Source of the DNA: Tectiglobus sp965247245
GTDB lineage: Bacteria; Pseudomonadota; Alphaproteobacteria; Rhizobiales; Hyphomicrobiaceae
Assembly: GCA_965247245.1 (NCBI GenBank)
Contig: CBDFGV010000003.1
Span: 2,232,001 to 2,296,000, forward strand
DNA: 64,000 bases
Direction of reading: 5' to 3'
Numbering within the stretch: position 1 is the stretch's first letter; each line of letters begins with the position of its first letter. Positions 35,356 to 48,500 of the stretch are shown here, piece by piece. Position numbers and translations under genes: made by a program. The notes below the pieces were generated by a model. It was given only the letters and a program-made list of their open reading frames with translations. It did not search any database and was not told the DNA's origin.

Positions 35356-36795
35356 ATGTGTAAGCGTTTGTTGAACATGCGTATATTTATTGCAGCCGCC
35401 TTGACCGCCACTTGTTATACCGGCAGTGCATCGGCGATGTCGCTGGAGCAGGCGATCCGGATCGCGATCGACTCCAATCCTGAAATTGGCGCCGCCGTTG
35501 CCAACCGAAAAGCATTGGATTTCGAGCTGCGGCAGGCAGAAGGCCTTTTCCTCCCAAGCGTTGACTTCGAAGGTCGAAGCGGCGCCGGACAGTTAAACAG
35601 CCCATCCACGAGATCGGCGCGGACCAGCGGCGACGTCCTCCATAAGAACGAGGCAAACCTAATCGTCTCTCAACTTCTGTTTGACGGTTGGGAAAGTCGC
35701 GGTGAAGTCGAGCGACAAGCTGCCCGTGTTGATGGCGCAGCGGCCAGAATTTTCGAGCGATCAGAGTTTATTGGCTTAAACGTCGCGCGCCAGTTCATCG
35801 AGATCGGGCGGCTCATGCGGGTCGTTCGCGCTGCAAGGCGCAACATCGCGTACCACAAATCAACCCTCTCAAGCATTCGCAAGGGTGCACGCTCGGGTGC
35901 TGTCACAGTGGCCGACCGCCAGCAGGCGGAAGAGCGCTTGTTTGCCGCCGAGGCGCGCCTCGTGGAATTCAGCGAAGAGTTAAATTCGGCTCGCATCAGG
36001 TTTCGCCGCCTCGTCGGAGAACCATTGAAGAATTATCGTGCAGTTCGGCGCGTAGGGCGGCATCTGCCTTCAAGCCTGTCCGGCGCCTTGGGAATTGCGC
36101 GCACGTCTAACCCGACGATCAAGATTGCGAAGACAGGCGTCGACTCAGCGACAGCGCTGATCAAGAAGGCGACCTCCGAGTTCTACCCCAAAGTTACGAT
36201 CGAAGGCACGGCCAAAGCCGCTGATAACCTGGACGGCGTGAAAGGTTACCAGCAGGATTTGCGCGCAGAGCTCGTCGTGAAGTGGAACCTTTATCGTGGC
36301 GGTATAGACTCGGCGAACCGGCAAGAGCAGATCAACCGAGTTGATGAAGAGCGTCAGCGATTGCACCAGATACATCGCGATGTGGAAGAAGCGGTTCGCC
36401 TGTCATGGGAAACACGGAACAAGCAGCGTCGCCGGCTCGCTCGTTTGCGACGTCAGTTGTCTCGGGCAAATGTTCTGATCAATTCCTACCAGGAACAGTT
36501 CAAAATTGGTGGCCGATCACTTCTTGACCTGCTGGACACACAGAACACCCGCTTCAGTACGCAGGTTGCGGTCGATACCGCAGAGGCAGCCTACATCTTT
36601 GCCGAGTACCGTTTGCTGGCCAGCATGGGCGTCCTGCTCGAAACTCTCGGGCTCGAGGCTCAGACACCCTCAATCGGGAATGCGAGGAAAGAAGTGAACG
36701 CACCGCCAACGCCACCCGCTGAGACCCAGAAGCGTTGGACGGCGAAGGTAATCGGTGTTTCCAACTGGCAGACACGCGTGCGCCGAGAGAATTAA
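35356..36795 (+). CDS. TolC-family outer membrane channel of a type I secretion system
   Basis: A 479-residue protein with a signal peptide (FIAAALTATCYTGSASA) and the repeated helical pattern of TolC proteins: MSLEQAIRIAIDSNPEIGAAV at the start of the mature part and the duplicated SLSGALGIARTSNPTIKIAKTG at the middle. It is the outer membrane exit duct. It lies 99 bp before the ABC transporter gene and upstream of the giant adhesin gene. Start ATG 35356; ATG 35377 is also possible and gives a shorter signal peptide. Most likely the LapE-like partner of the ABC transporter and the distant HlyD-type adaptor. Confidence 0.93.
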   Translation: MCKRLLNMRIFIAAALTATCYTGSASAMSLEQAIRIAIDSNPEIGAAVANRKALDFELRQAEGLFLPSVDFEGRSGAGQLNSPSTRSARTSGDVLHKNEANLIVSQLLFDGWESRGEVERQAARVDGAAARIFERSEFIGLNVARQFIEIGRLMRVVRAARRNIAYHKSTLSSIRKGARSGAVTVADRQQAEERLFAAEARLVEFSEELNSARIRFRRLVGEPLKNYRAVRRVGRHLPSSLSGALGIARTSNPTIKIAKTGVDSATALIKKATSEFYPKVTIEGTAKAADNLDGVKGYQQDLRAELVVKWNLYRGGIDSANRQEQINRVDEERQRLHQIHRDVEEAVRLSWETRNKQRRRLARLRRQLSRANVLINSYQEQFKIGGRSLLDLLDTQNTRFSTQVAVDTAEAAYIFAEYRLLASMGVLLETLGLEAQTPSIGNARKEVNAPPTPPAETQKRWTAKVIGVSNWQTRVRREN

Positions 36796-36894
36796 AGCAG
36801 TTTCACTTTCTTTTTGGGTTGGCTCACCTAGTCGTGGCAGCTTAAGATGCGTGCTGCCAATACGTTATGGTTAATTCGGTGAGGCCTTCAGTTT

Positions 36895-39096
36895 ATGGCT
36901 ATTGCATCAGATGGGGCGATCGCCGCCCTGGGGGCCAGAGATTCCGGCGTCGCCGCGGATGCAAATACTGAGTTTAGTGAAGTCACCAGTGACCCACTGC
37001 TCGATTGCCTCGAACATCTTGTGCAGTATCATGAACGCGCGACATCGCGAACAGCGCTAGTTGCGGGCCTTCCCCTGGAGGAAGGCCGCCTGACGCCTAA
37101 GCACCTCCCGGACGCTGCTGAACGCGCTGGCATGTCCGCAAAGATCGTCAAACGCCGCCTCAAGCAACTCAGCTCATTGCTGTTGCCTGCCATTATCCTG
37201 CTGAAGAATGGCACATGCGTCGTACTGCAAAAACGCCATCGCTGGAAATCCGAGGTCTTCATCCCGGACTCAGGCGGAGGCTACGAGAAGATCCGTAATC
37301 GCGACTTGGAGCGTGAGTACGCAGGTTATGCGATCCTCGTGAAACCGCAGTATCGTCCGATGTCGGCGGAAGACCGGGAAAGCCCGTCCAAGAACGGCAG
37401 CAACTGGTTCTGGGGAACCGTCTCACAATTCTGGCCATCCTATATCCAGGTGCTGCTGGCTGCTGCGCTGGTCAACGTGCTTGGTATAGCCGCGCCCCTG
37501 TTCATCATGAATGTCTATGATCGGGTGCTCCCGAACAAGGCGCTGACGACATTATGGGTCCTGGCGATTGGTATAATCGCTGCAATCGTATTCGACTTCT
37601 TGTTCCGATCCTTGCGCAACGCCCTGATTGGCCAAGCCGCCCAGAAAGCAGACGTTAGACTGGCGAGCAAGTTGTTCGAGCACATCTTGAAGATCGAGTC
37701 GGCGGGCCGCCCCGCGCGGACGGGGGAATTTGCCAACAAGGTGCGGGACTACGAGGTCGTCCGCGAGTTCTTTACTTCGAACACGGTCGTCACGCTGACG
37801 GACCTTGCATTCGTCGGACTTTACATCTTCATCATCTACCAAATCGCCGGGATTATTGCGATTGTACCTGCGGCAGCCGTTGCGTTTGTCTTGCTGGTGG
37901 GACTAATCATTCAATATCCGCTCTCAAGGTCAGTGCGAACGGCTCAGGGTGATGCCTCACACCGGCACTCAATCCTGTTCGAAGCAATCAACGGTATCGA
38001 TACAATCAAGTCGTGCCGTGCTGAGGGCCAGATGCAACGGCAGTGGGAGCAGTTCGTATCGCAGAACGCCCGAACTTCGCACAGTATGCGCTCAATCTCG
38101 GCCTTCGGGATGAATTTCACGGCGCTTATCCAGCAGCTCGTTACGGTTGCTATTGTGATCATGGGTGTGCACCTCTTCGACCAAGGTGAGATTACACCAG
38201 GAGCTCTGATCGCGGCCGTCATTCTTGCTGGACGCGGCGTAGCCCCGCTCGGACAACTCGCCTCGACACTCGCCAGAGCCCAGCAAGCGTTTCAATCCCT
38301 CCGTACGCTCAACGAGATCATGGCAACGCCAAGCGAAGCCGATGACCAGGTTCGACACATCGACAAACCAGTCGAAACAGGTCGCATCGTCTTTGACAAT
38401 GTCTCATTCTCTTACCCAGATGCTCCGGCCCCAGCGCTTGACCAGCTTTCATTCAAGATTGAGCCAGGTGAGCGAATTGGCCTGATTGGCAAGATCGGCT
38501 CAGGTAAGACCTCGATTGGACGATTGCTCGGGCGTCTCTACGTGCCGGCAGATGGCAACCTCATTCTCGATGGCGTTGACATTCGGCAGTACCATCCATC
38601 GGAGATCCGAAAGGCTGTGGTGTTCTCATCGCAGGACAGCACTCTTTTCTCTGGTACCATTAGAGACAACATCGCTCTGGGCATGCCGCAGGTGGCTGAC
38701 GACGCAATCGTTCGGGCAGCAGAGCTAGCCGGCATTGGTGACTTCGTCCGCAACCATCCGAACGGCTTCAACATGCAAGTGGGCGAAGGCGGAAGACAGT
38801 TATCAAGTGGCCAACGCCAATCAGTTGTCCTGGCTAGGGCGTTCCTGTTCGAGCCCAAAGTTGTCTTCCTGGATGAACCCACCGGTATGATGGACATGGC
38901 TTCAGAGCGTAGCTTTGTAGACAGCCTGGCAAAGGCTCTTCATGCGGATCAAACGCTGATTTTGGCGACGCATCGTCAGCGGCCACTCGACATCGTCAAC
39001 CGCCTGATTGTTGTCGATGGTGGCAGGCTTGTAGCAGACGGGCCGAGAGATGAAATTTTGCAACGCCTCTCCAACAGGAGACAGGCGGCTGAGTAG
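36895..39096 (+). CDS. Type I secretion ABC transporter, LapB-like
   Basis: A 733-residue inner-membrane transporter. Residues about 25-150 form a C39-peptidase-like domain without the catalytic Cys, as in LapB/HlyB, where it docks the substrate instead of cutting it. Five to six TM helices follow (residues ~170-430). The ATPase shows Walker A GKIGSGKTS near residue 532, the signature LSSGQRQSVVLARA, and Walker B VVFLDEPTG with Asp660. It probably exports the adhesin encoded next. The start ATG lies 99 bp past the TolC stop. Confidence 0.94.
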   Translation: MAIASDGAIAALGARDSGVAADANTEFSEVTSDPLLDCLEHLVQYHERATSRTALVAGLPLEEGRLTPKHLPDAAERAGMSAKIVKRRLKQLSSLLLPAIILLKNGTCVVLQKRHRWKSEVFIPDSGGGYEKIRNRDLEREYAGYAILVKPQYRPMSAEDRESPSKNGSNWFWGTVSQFWPSYIQVLLAAALVNVLGIAAPLFIMNVYDRVLPNKALTTLWVLAIGIIAAIVFDFLFRSLRNALIGQAAQKADVRLASKLFEHILKIESAGRPARTGEFANKVRDYEVVREFFTSNTVVTLTDLAFVGLYIFIIYQIAGIIAIVPAAAVAFVLLVGLIIQYPLSRSVRTAQGDASHRHSILFEAINGIDTIKSCRAEGQMQRQWEQFVSQNARTSHSMRSISAFGMNFTALIQQLVTVAIVIMGVHLFDQGEITPGALIAAVILAGRGVAPLGQLASTLARAQQAFQSLRTLNEIMATPSEADDQVRHIDKPVETGRIVFDNVSFSYPDAPAPALDQLSFKIEPGERIGLIGKIGSGKTSIGRLLGRLYVPADGNLILDGVDIRQYHPSEIRKAVVFSSQDSTLFSGTIRDNIALGMPQVADDAIVRAAELAGIGDFVRNHPNGFNMQVGEGGRQLSSGQRQSVVLARAFLFEPKVVFLDEPTGMMDMASERSFVDSLAKALHADQTLILATHRQRPLDIVNRLIVVDGGRLVADGPRDEILQRLSNRRQAAE

Positions 39097-39509
39097 AGGC
39101 GAAAACATGAACACAACACAAAGTTGCAGTTTTGTATCACGTCGATATGACAGTTGTGTTGCCACTTACAACCTTAAATCTATTCAGAATTTTTAGTTCG
39201 CCTGAATCTCGATCCAATTAATTCGATAGGTGAATATCTGCACTCGGGTTTTAAAACTGTGACATTCCAACTTTAACGTTAAGTACTAATGCTCAACAAC
39301 GGAACAATCTTTGGCTTATCGTCAAGGGGTTGTTAACAACATATCCACTGTTTAAACTTCGATTTTGCGGCAAATTGTTTAGTCTGAATATTTAATCAGC
39401 CTCCAGATTTTTGTCGCTCATGCCTGCTGTTGCTGTCGGGCCATATGAGTGTGTCCCGCACAACAACTGATAATTTTTACCGAGTTTGTTTGCCTGCGGA
39501 GGGCGCGTA
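39097..39509 (+). promoter_or_regulatory. AT-rich leader of the giant adhesin gene
   Basis: A 413-bp region with no gene. It is rich in A/T (for example ATTTAATCAGCC and GTTTAAAC-like tracts) and ends in GGAGGG, the ribosome site for the adhesin ATG. No operator or riboswitch could be named by eye. Confidence 0.45.
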
Positions 39510-42500
39510 ATGGGAATTTTCTCGCGTATCGGTGGTTTGATTTCAGGTTCAAAAGCTGCGGCGCCAGAAACAGATCAGTCGAGTGCCGAATTTCAGCTCG
39601 CGCAGGCAACGACACAAAGTACAGAGAGCGGTTCCGCGTCGATCACGCTACCTCCATCGATAAGCGGCGCAATTGTATCCCAGACCTTTCAGTCGTCAGC
39701 CGGCGCGAGGATCACGCTGCCTACTGGCACACGGGTCGATAAAGTCATTGTATTCGAAGGCAACCTGTTCTTCGTGCAGCCAGACGGCTCAGTGGTCGTG
39801 ATCCTTGATGGCGCCACGCAAGTTCCAACACTCCTCGTACAAGGTGCGGAGATTCCAGCCACCGCACTAGCCGAGACGCTTCAAGCCGCCGGCGAAAACC
39901 AGATTGCTGCAGGTCCAGAGGCGGCGGACAGCAGCGGCGGCAATTTTGCCGTTCCGCCAGGCCAGATCGGCCCTCCACTCGACCTCACCCCCCTCTTGCC
40001 ACCGACCGCGCTAGCCTTTGCCATCGAGATCAATGATCCGATAGCCGGACTGGATGATGATGGAGAGGCAATTGAGCCGGTGCCGGTTATCGGCAATCCG
40101 GAAATGGTGGCTCTCGAAGAAGATGATCTGCCCGAAGGCAACGATGAGGATGGTTCTCGGCCGGAATTCCTCATGGGCATGGGTAGTCTTGACGTTCGAT
40201 TTGGCTTGGATGGTCCAGGATCCATTCGCTTTAGCAGTGCAATTGAAGCTCCGGAAGGCCTCTCCTCAAACGGCCAGCCGATTGTCTACCAGCTGTTCAA
40301 CAACAATACGCTCTTGGTAGGTTTCTCCGACGTGGATGGCGACGGTGTGTTCACCGGTGATTTGCCAAAGGAGATAGCGCAACAGCTGGAAGGCGAACAA
40401 CTCCCACCATCGACGGGACCATCTCCAGATCTGCCCGTATTTGTCATAGAGATCAGTCAGGACTTCGGTGCCAATCCATCGGGCAAATACACTGTCTGGT
40501 TGCTCGACAACATTGATCATGGAACGCCATCAAAGGATGGCGAAGACGGCACTGTTGCCGGCCTTCCTGCAACGAGCAACCTCACCGAAGAAGAGTTTTC
40601 ACAAGAATTCGCAGACCAGCTCAATGACGAGGAGTTGGCTTTCCTGAATTTCGCTTTCGTGGCCAGAGATGGCAATGGCTCAACTGCGTCGTCCGAATTC
40701 ATGGTCAAGGTCCAGGACGACATTCCTGAGATCCATACCGAAAACAATATGAAGTGGGTGAGCCTCCACAAAGGTGTTCGGGTCGACGAGATCGGCCAGG
40801 GCGAATACCCAGCAGATGCGAGCGACCTGCTTTACAACATTACCAATCACGACAGCCTGCACATCAATATTTCGAATGCTGTCCAAAGCGCCGGCTATCA
40901 GAATTCACTCGGCTATTACTTCGCCGATGAAAATGGGAACCCGCTTTCGGGCAAAATCATCGATGATTTTGCCGGAGTTCCGAGGGGCGAAGATTTCTCA
41001 ATCTGGATCAACTCTCAGGACATTCCAAGCGAAGCGAAACTGCTTGGCTTTTTCATTATCCCGGATGGGAATCGCGAGAACTGGCCGGACAGCCAGGGTG
41101 ACGGCACGCCTGTCACATTCCAACTGAACGAAGGTCTTTGGGAGGCGCACTTCGTCGACCCATACGGTGAACCCGGTGAGAAAATCACCGGCAATGACAA
41201 CTCTGCCAACATCTACTTCTCGGACCGGCGCCTCAATCCCGAAGGCCAGGATCACGAGATGATGGGCATGCGCGGCGACGATATCGATGGCCGCAAGGAC
41301 TCGAATTGGGAAGACCTGCCGATCCCCAATGGCCGCTACGGCGAACCCGACTTTAATGACCTCCAGTTCGACATTTCGGTCAAAGCCAAGGTCTCGTTCT
41401 TATTGCAGGTCGATGAAGACGACATCAACAATTACGATCCATACTTCAAGTACTACGATCACGATGGCATCGAAGGCTCGATGGGCACATCGCCGAATGA
41501 TGGCGCCTACCATGATGGCTCGTATACCGGTCATCCGATCAGCAATGACTATGGACCGGCAGTGGCGCACGGCGACCTGGGAATCTGGTGGGGTTCCGAT
41601 GATGGTAACATGGAGCCATCACAACCAGGTCGTCCATCAAGAGACGATGACGGTACCGAATTCTTCACGGCTGGTGATGGCTCGATCAATGCCGCGGACG
41701 ATACGATCAGCTTTGCTGGCAATGGTCATGATTTTGACCACCTGGAGAAGGTCGTCTACACCACAACCGCTCCGAGCGATCCGGGCACATACGCTGCCGG
41801 TCTGACACCTGGTGTCTATTACGTCATCAAGAATAACGATGGCACCATAAGCCTCGCGCAAACGCTATCTGCGGCACAGGCCGGCGAAGTCATTGACCTC
41901 ACCGATGACACCGGTTCCGGTTTCCAATTCATTCACAAGGTTGGTGATCGCTCGCTGACCTTCGACCCGGCGCTCGATGGTGCGGAAGCAACCAGCCATG
42001 ACGGTTTTGCACTCACCTCAAAGAGTGAGCAAGTTATCTATCAGCTCGTCGATGACGGCACCAAGCTGATTGCCTACGTTGACGGTGACGGTCACCACGG
42101 CTACGGCAAATACCGGGATAACGGCGACCACCCTGACGGTGAGTTCAATCCAAGTGATCACGCAGGCGACCGTCTGGTCTTCACCGTGGACCTTTCTGAT
42201 CGCGATAACGGCGAAGTTTGGTTCAAGCTCTACGATCAGATCGACCATCCTGATCCAGGCGTTGGCGACATGGGCCAGGCCATTCAGGATTTGCTCTGGC
42301 TGAAGTTTGACTACATCGCGACAGACTCCGACGGCGACATGGTCATGGGCCAGTTCACCGTCGATGTGAAAGACGACGTGCCGAAACTCACCGGCAAAGA
42401 CGTCTGGAAGGTCGTCGATGAGGACGACATCGACACTCATCTCTCTCACGGCAACAACGCCGATGATGGCGCCTACTACGACGGCTCCTACACCGGCAAC

Positions 42501-45500
42501 CCATATGTCGAAAACGGCGACAATCCTTACTACAAGGAAGGTCCGGCCAACGTCAGCGGCACGGTCGCACATGTTGTGAAGTTCGGTGCCGATGAACCGG
42601 GCATGTTCACTTTGACCGGCAATGCCGCACGACAGTTCGATAAACTGGGTCTGTCATCCCAGGGCAAGGAACTGAGTTACGAAGTTCAGACTCAGAATCT
42701 GCCCTACGGCCAGGTCATTACGACTTTGGTCGCTTTCGTCGATCATCCGTCTTCCAACGACGGTGAATTCGGATCCGGCGACCGATTGGTGTTCACGTTC
42801 GCACTCAACAGCAAGAGTGGTGGTTTCACATTCAAACTGTTCGATCAGCTGGATCACGACAAGCCGTTTGATGATCGGGGTGACTATCCGCGGTACGGCG
42901 ATGACTATCCGCACGCCGATCAAAACTTTGATCTGCAGGACAGCATCTACGGAGATGTCCGCGAGCTTGATTTCGGCTCAATCATCAAGGCATCGGATTT
43001 CGACGGCGACAGCATCACACTGGATGGCAAAGTCCACATCAAGGTCCGCGATGACATTCCGGAACTCGTTGATGGCGCCATGGTTATGGGCGTGGTCGAA
43101 GAAGAGCACGCCAACGTGCAAGGCGATGGCAATGAAGAGGGCAAGGACGGGCCGCCAAACCAGTTCCTGGATGATGATGTAAACGGCGATCCAAACATTA
43201 CGACCCATCAGGCCGAGGGCTACCTCAACTCACTGGTAGATGTTGGCGCCGACGAACCGGCATCTTTCAAGCTCGTCAAGATTCCATCACAGTCGGCCAT
43301 TGACTCGGGTCTGACTTCCAAAGGCCAGACGGTCTTCCTGGTATCGGACGGCGATGTCCTGACCGGCGTCGTCCAAGGCGGACGCGAAGTGTTCACCCTG
43401 GAAGTCCAAGGCAACGGCAAGTACATCTTCACGCTTAAGGATCAGCTTGATCATTCGCCAGGTCACGGCGAGATGACCCCGGCTGCCGAGAACCTGATCG
43501 TTATCGATTTCTCGCCCTTCGTTCGCGTCTCGGATTTCGATCATGACACGATCAAATTGGCGGGCGGCTCGTTCAAGATCAAGGTTATCGACGATGTACC
43601 GATCCAGCTCGACGGAATGTCGGTCGATCGAGTCGATGAAGACGACCTCAATACCTTCGTTTTAGATAATGCAGACGTCGAAGGCTCTCTCGGAACAGAC
43701 GCAGCATCTAATCCATCTCCGAACGCACCTATGGCATCCGGTAGCCTCGCGAGCTTGGTGCGGGTCGGCGCCGACGAACCGGGTGCATTCTCGATTCGCC
43801 CATTCGACTCTCCGCGCCAGACGGACTTCACCTCGAAGGGTGATGCAATCTCCTACGTGGCAGGAGCAGCACCTGGCGTGGTCCTGCTTGTTGCCGACTT
43901 CGGCGGCTCAGATGAACGACAGATCGGCCAGTTCGAACTTGACGGTGCTGGCAATTGGAAGTTCACGCTGTTTGACCAGATCGATCACCCAGATCCAGGC
44001 GTTGGCAATCCGGGCGCGCCTGTAGAGGATGTCCTGACACTCGACTTCTCGCGCCTGATCAAATTCACAGACTTTGATGGCGACTCGATCATCCTGCGCG
44101 CAAACACGCTCAAGGTAGAAGTCAAAGACGACGTCCCCCTCGCCAAAGACGACATGGATGAAGCGGACGATACGATTATCGTTTCGGATGGCGATAACGG
44201 CACGATTCAGGTTGCCATCGGAAATGTTATCACCGGCGAAGGCACCACCGGCGGTCTCAATGGCCCTGGCTCTGACATGGTCGGCGCCGATGAACCCGGA
44301 ACGATCACACGCATCTTCCTGGAGGATATGTCGGGACCAACAAACGTCCCGCAGGATGGCTCGTTCTCTGAGTGGCTGGAACTGGACCACGGACGGATTC
44401 GTTTCGACAAAGATGGCAACTATCAATACGAAGATCTGCCCATCGACCTGTCGGATACCATGTTCCACGCCTTCAGCTTCGGCAACGACAGCTATTTGAA
44501 TGGCGACGGCACACTCGACATCGACAATTTGATGACTGACGCCGACGCGTCGGTATCCACAATCAACGATGCGGAATCGCAGTGGCTCGATAGCGATGCC
44601 CAAGGGGTGACATCTGCCGAGGAGAACAATTCCGTTCGCGACCGGGAGCTGGGCTTCCGCGTCAATCCCCCTGGCCCGACCAACAATGAAACTGGCACAG
44701 AGTCACTCGTTGTCGACCTCAAGCAGGTCGTAAAGTCGGCCGATGTTGGCATCAAGTTACTCTTCTCAGGCCGCTTCCGGGAAGACGAAGTCGGCAACTG
44801 GGAAGCATTCAACGCAGATGGCGAATCGGTCGGCAGCGGCAGCTTCTTCGGTGCACGCGACGGAATGAACGACCTGACCATCGCCCCAGGCGAAGGTTTT
44901 CAGTACATCGTCTTTACAGCGAGCCAGCAGTTCGCAGCTTCCGGTGATCGTGACGGTGACAATTCCGACTTTGCGATCGCTGACATCTCGGCGGTACCAC
45001 TGCGTGATGACGATGATGTCGTCAAGTATCGCCTGACCGATTTCGATGGTGACTCATCTTTGGCGACTCTGACGCTCAAGGACGGCGAAGGCCCGGACGT
45101 CATCATTCCAGATCCAGAAAAGCCCGACGGCCCAGGCCTATCCAAACTCAACCTGACAGTTTACGAGGCGGCCCTCGATACAACCAAAGACCCTGATGAC
45201 CTGGCTGCAGGCAATGTTACCGGAACCGACCCTGCGAGCCCCAACGAAACCAATACCGGAGCATTCAAGATTGCGGCCGGTTCGGATGATGTCGTCGCGC
45301 TTTCATTTGGCAACCTCGGCGCCATCAAGGTTGTCAATGCCGGCATGAACGAGATCACTGGCATTATCTGGGGAACAAATCCCGACGGTCAGCTGGTCGG
45401 CAAGCTTGGCGGCGAGACAGCCATTGTCATCGCCCTCGAAGATGACAGTGGCAATCCTCTCACTCTGCCGATTACCGCAAACACGATGCAAACGGTGACA

Positions 45501-48500
45501 GTGAAGGCAACGCTGACGGATGCCTTCCCACACTCGGAACCCGACAACGATCAGATTATGATCCAGGACCTCATGGTCATGGTCGTCGATGAAGATGGCG
45601 ACATGGACATGGCCGAGGTCATGGTTACCGTCCACGACGATGTTCCCGAAGCAGCAGACGACATGGACATGGTCGTCGAAGGCGGCGACGGCAACGGCAT
45701 GCTCAATATGACGACTGGCAACGTCATCACGGGTGTCGACAACGATCCTGATCCGAACAACGGCAGCCTGCTCGCAGACAACGTTGGAGCAGACAAGCCT
45801 GGAACGATCACACAGGTTGTGCACAACGGTGTCACCTACGACGTCAATCAGGAATTCGAAACCGAACTCGGCGGCAAGTTCACCATCGACGAGAACGGCA
45901 ACTACAAGTACACGGCGCCTTCAAGCGCGCTGCACAAGAAGGTCACCATTGACGTTACCTTCGGCCGCGATGCCGCCGGATTCGACAACACGATGGGTTA
46001 TGTTGTTCTGGACGACGCCGGGAATCCGACAGTCGGTCAGATCATGTTCGCCAGTTCGGATGACTCAAACTCCGGCGACTCCTTTACGACCATGATTACC
46101 GGTATCACGGAGAAGCAGATTGCCTTCTTCCTGATCCCGAACGGTCATTCCAATGGTAACAATGGCAATGAGCCAGGTTACATCAATGGCGCAGACGTCA
46201 CCTTCGACATGAATGGCGGTCAGTGGGTAGCAGAACTGAATGGTGAGCCCCTTGGTGGCACAGGCGCGCCTGCCTATTTCTTCATACCGAAAGGCGATGC
46301 CACGACGCTCAATCCGGATAACATTGAACACGTCGAAGATCTCAATATCGGTTTTGGCTGGGAAGACTTGTTCAACGGCGGCGACCGGGACTTCAACGAC
46401 TTCGAATTCGATTTCTCCCTAACGCATCAACTTCTCGACGTCGTCAACGAAGACTTCGTCTACACACTGCAAGATGACGATGGTGACACCGATACTGCGA
46501 CGCTCACAATCGACGTCAAAGATACCGAACCCGTGGCGATTAACGATCAAGACATGGTCGTTGAGGGCACGACCAACGATGAGCCAAACACAGCCACAGG
46601 AAATGTGGTCTTTGGTGACGACATCGACGTTAATCCCGACGCAAACAATATGGACGGCAACGCCGACATCCTGAATGCGGATGGCTTCCATGCGATTTGC
46701 GAAATCGTGCACGATGGCGTGACCTACACGCTGGATCACGACGTTCTAACTGCAGATCCTTCCGACTCCCCGTTCACATTTGCTGATGGCAAATTGACAA
46801 TAACAACGGCACTCGGTGGTCAGCTGGAAATCCAGATGACGGGAGCAGATGCGGGCGACTACACATACACAGCCCCTGATCAAGCAGCTCACATCTCAAT
46901 CGAAGACGGAATCGCCATCGATGATCCCCAGCTTGGCTTCGGCCTAGGCACGGCTGCTCTTGAAGCACTCTTTGATGAGACAATGATCTCCGCTTTCAAA
47001 GCCAACGGCGATGCGGGGGAATTCTCGAGCAAAAATGTCAACTTTACGTTGGGTGGCATACAGTACAAGTACTCCGGTCTTGGCGTGAAGCGCGGCGGCG
47101 ACAATGGCGAGCTTGACTTCCGCCCCAATGCCGGCAGCGAAAAAATTGTCGTCGACCTCAAGGGTGCGGAGACGACAGTTTATGTCGGCATCGGTGCACT
47201 GTTCGGCGGAGAAAACGCTGCGTTCGACAGGCCGTTCACCGAACAGCTGCGATGGGTCGCCAAGGACTCTGGCGGCAATGATGTTGGCACGGGCGTTGTC
47301 GATGGTGTGCCCGATGGTTTGGTACGTTTTGAGATTTCCGGCATCGGCGAGTTCCACTCCATCGAACTGACGGCTCTTGACGACGGTGCCGGCAACAATG
47401 GACGGAACTCCGACTTCCTCCTCCAGTTCGTGCACGGCGAACACCTCTCAGAACTCGACGAGGTGTTCAACTACACCATTGCTGACGGCGACTGGGACAA
47501 GTCTGAAGCAACTCTGACGGTTACTGTCAAAGACACCGAACCCACCGCCAATGATGACTTCAACAGCGTTCTCGAGGGCGAGAGCGTCATGGGCAACGTC
47601 GTAACCGGAGCGGGGCAGCCGACCGGTGCCGACATCGTCGGTGAAGACACAGATGGAGCAGCCATTTACAAGCTGAGCCACGGTGGACAGGTCTACACGC
47701 TCGCCAACACCGACAGCAGTGGCAAGCTAACCATCACAACCGAGTTAGGTGGCACTCTCGAAATCCAGATGACGGGTCCGGATTTCGGCAAATACACTTA
47801 CACGGCACCACCGAACCATCCACATTCCCAGGATGCACTTACACTCGATCTGACGAACTCCAGCGTTCAGAGCACGGCAGGCGTCTGGATCAAAGCCTTC
47901 AACATTGACGGCTCGGATGGCATCTTGTCGTTCGACAGCAACTGGGGCATGGGTGTCAAAAACACCTCGGGCGAGTTCAATCCAGCGAACAATGGCAACA
48001 GCGCTGTTCCCAACCAGCTGAACCACGCACCCGATTACGACGATGGCGTTGGCGATCCAGGTAGCTCTGAGTCCATCGAGATTATGCTGCATGACGGTGC
48101 GTGTGGCTTTTCGTTCGAATACACTCGCGCCATTCAGGGCGAAGGCGGCGGCGGCAGCAATGGCGGCGAAATCGGCCGTTGGACAGCCTTCGACGAGGCC
48201 GGCAATGAAATAGGCACAGGCTTGTTCGGTCAACCGGAGACAGTTACGAGCGGCCGCGGTGTCGGCAACGTCACGGTCGATGAAGACGACCTAAGCGGCA
48301 TCGTTTCGAAAGTTGTATTCACAGCCCTGCCGTACGCAGCTGGTGACACCAACCCCAACGATTCAAGTGACTATTTCATTCGCGAGTTCACCGCCACGCC
48401 ACAAGTGCATGAATCCTTCGAGTACATGCTGACGGATGGTGACTGGGACGTCGACGCGGCGATCCTCAATATCAAAGTCACAGATGACATGCCGATCGTC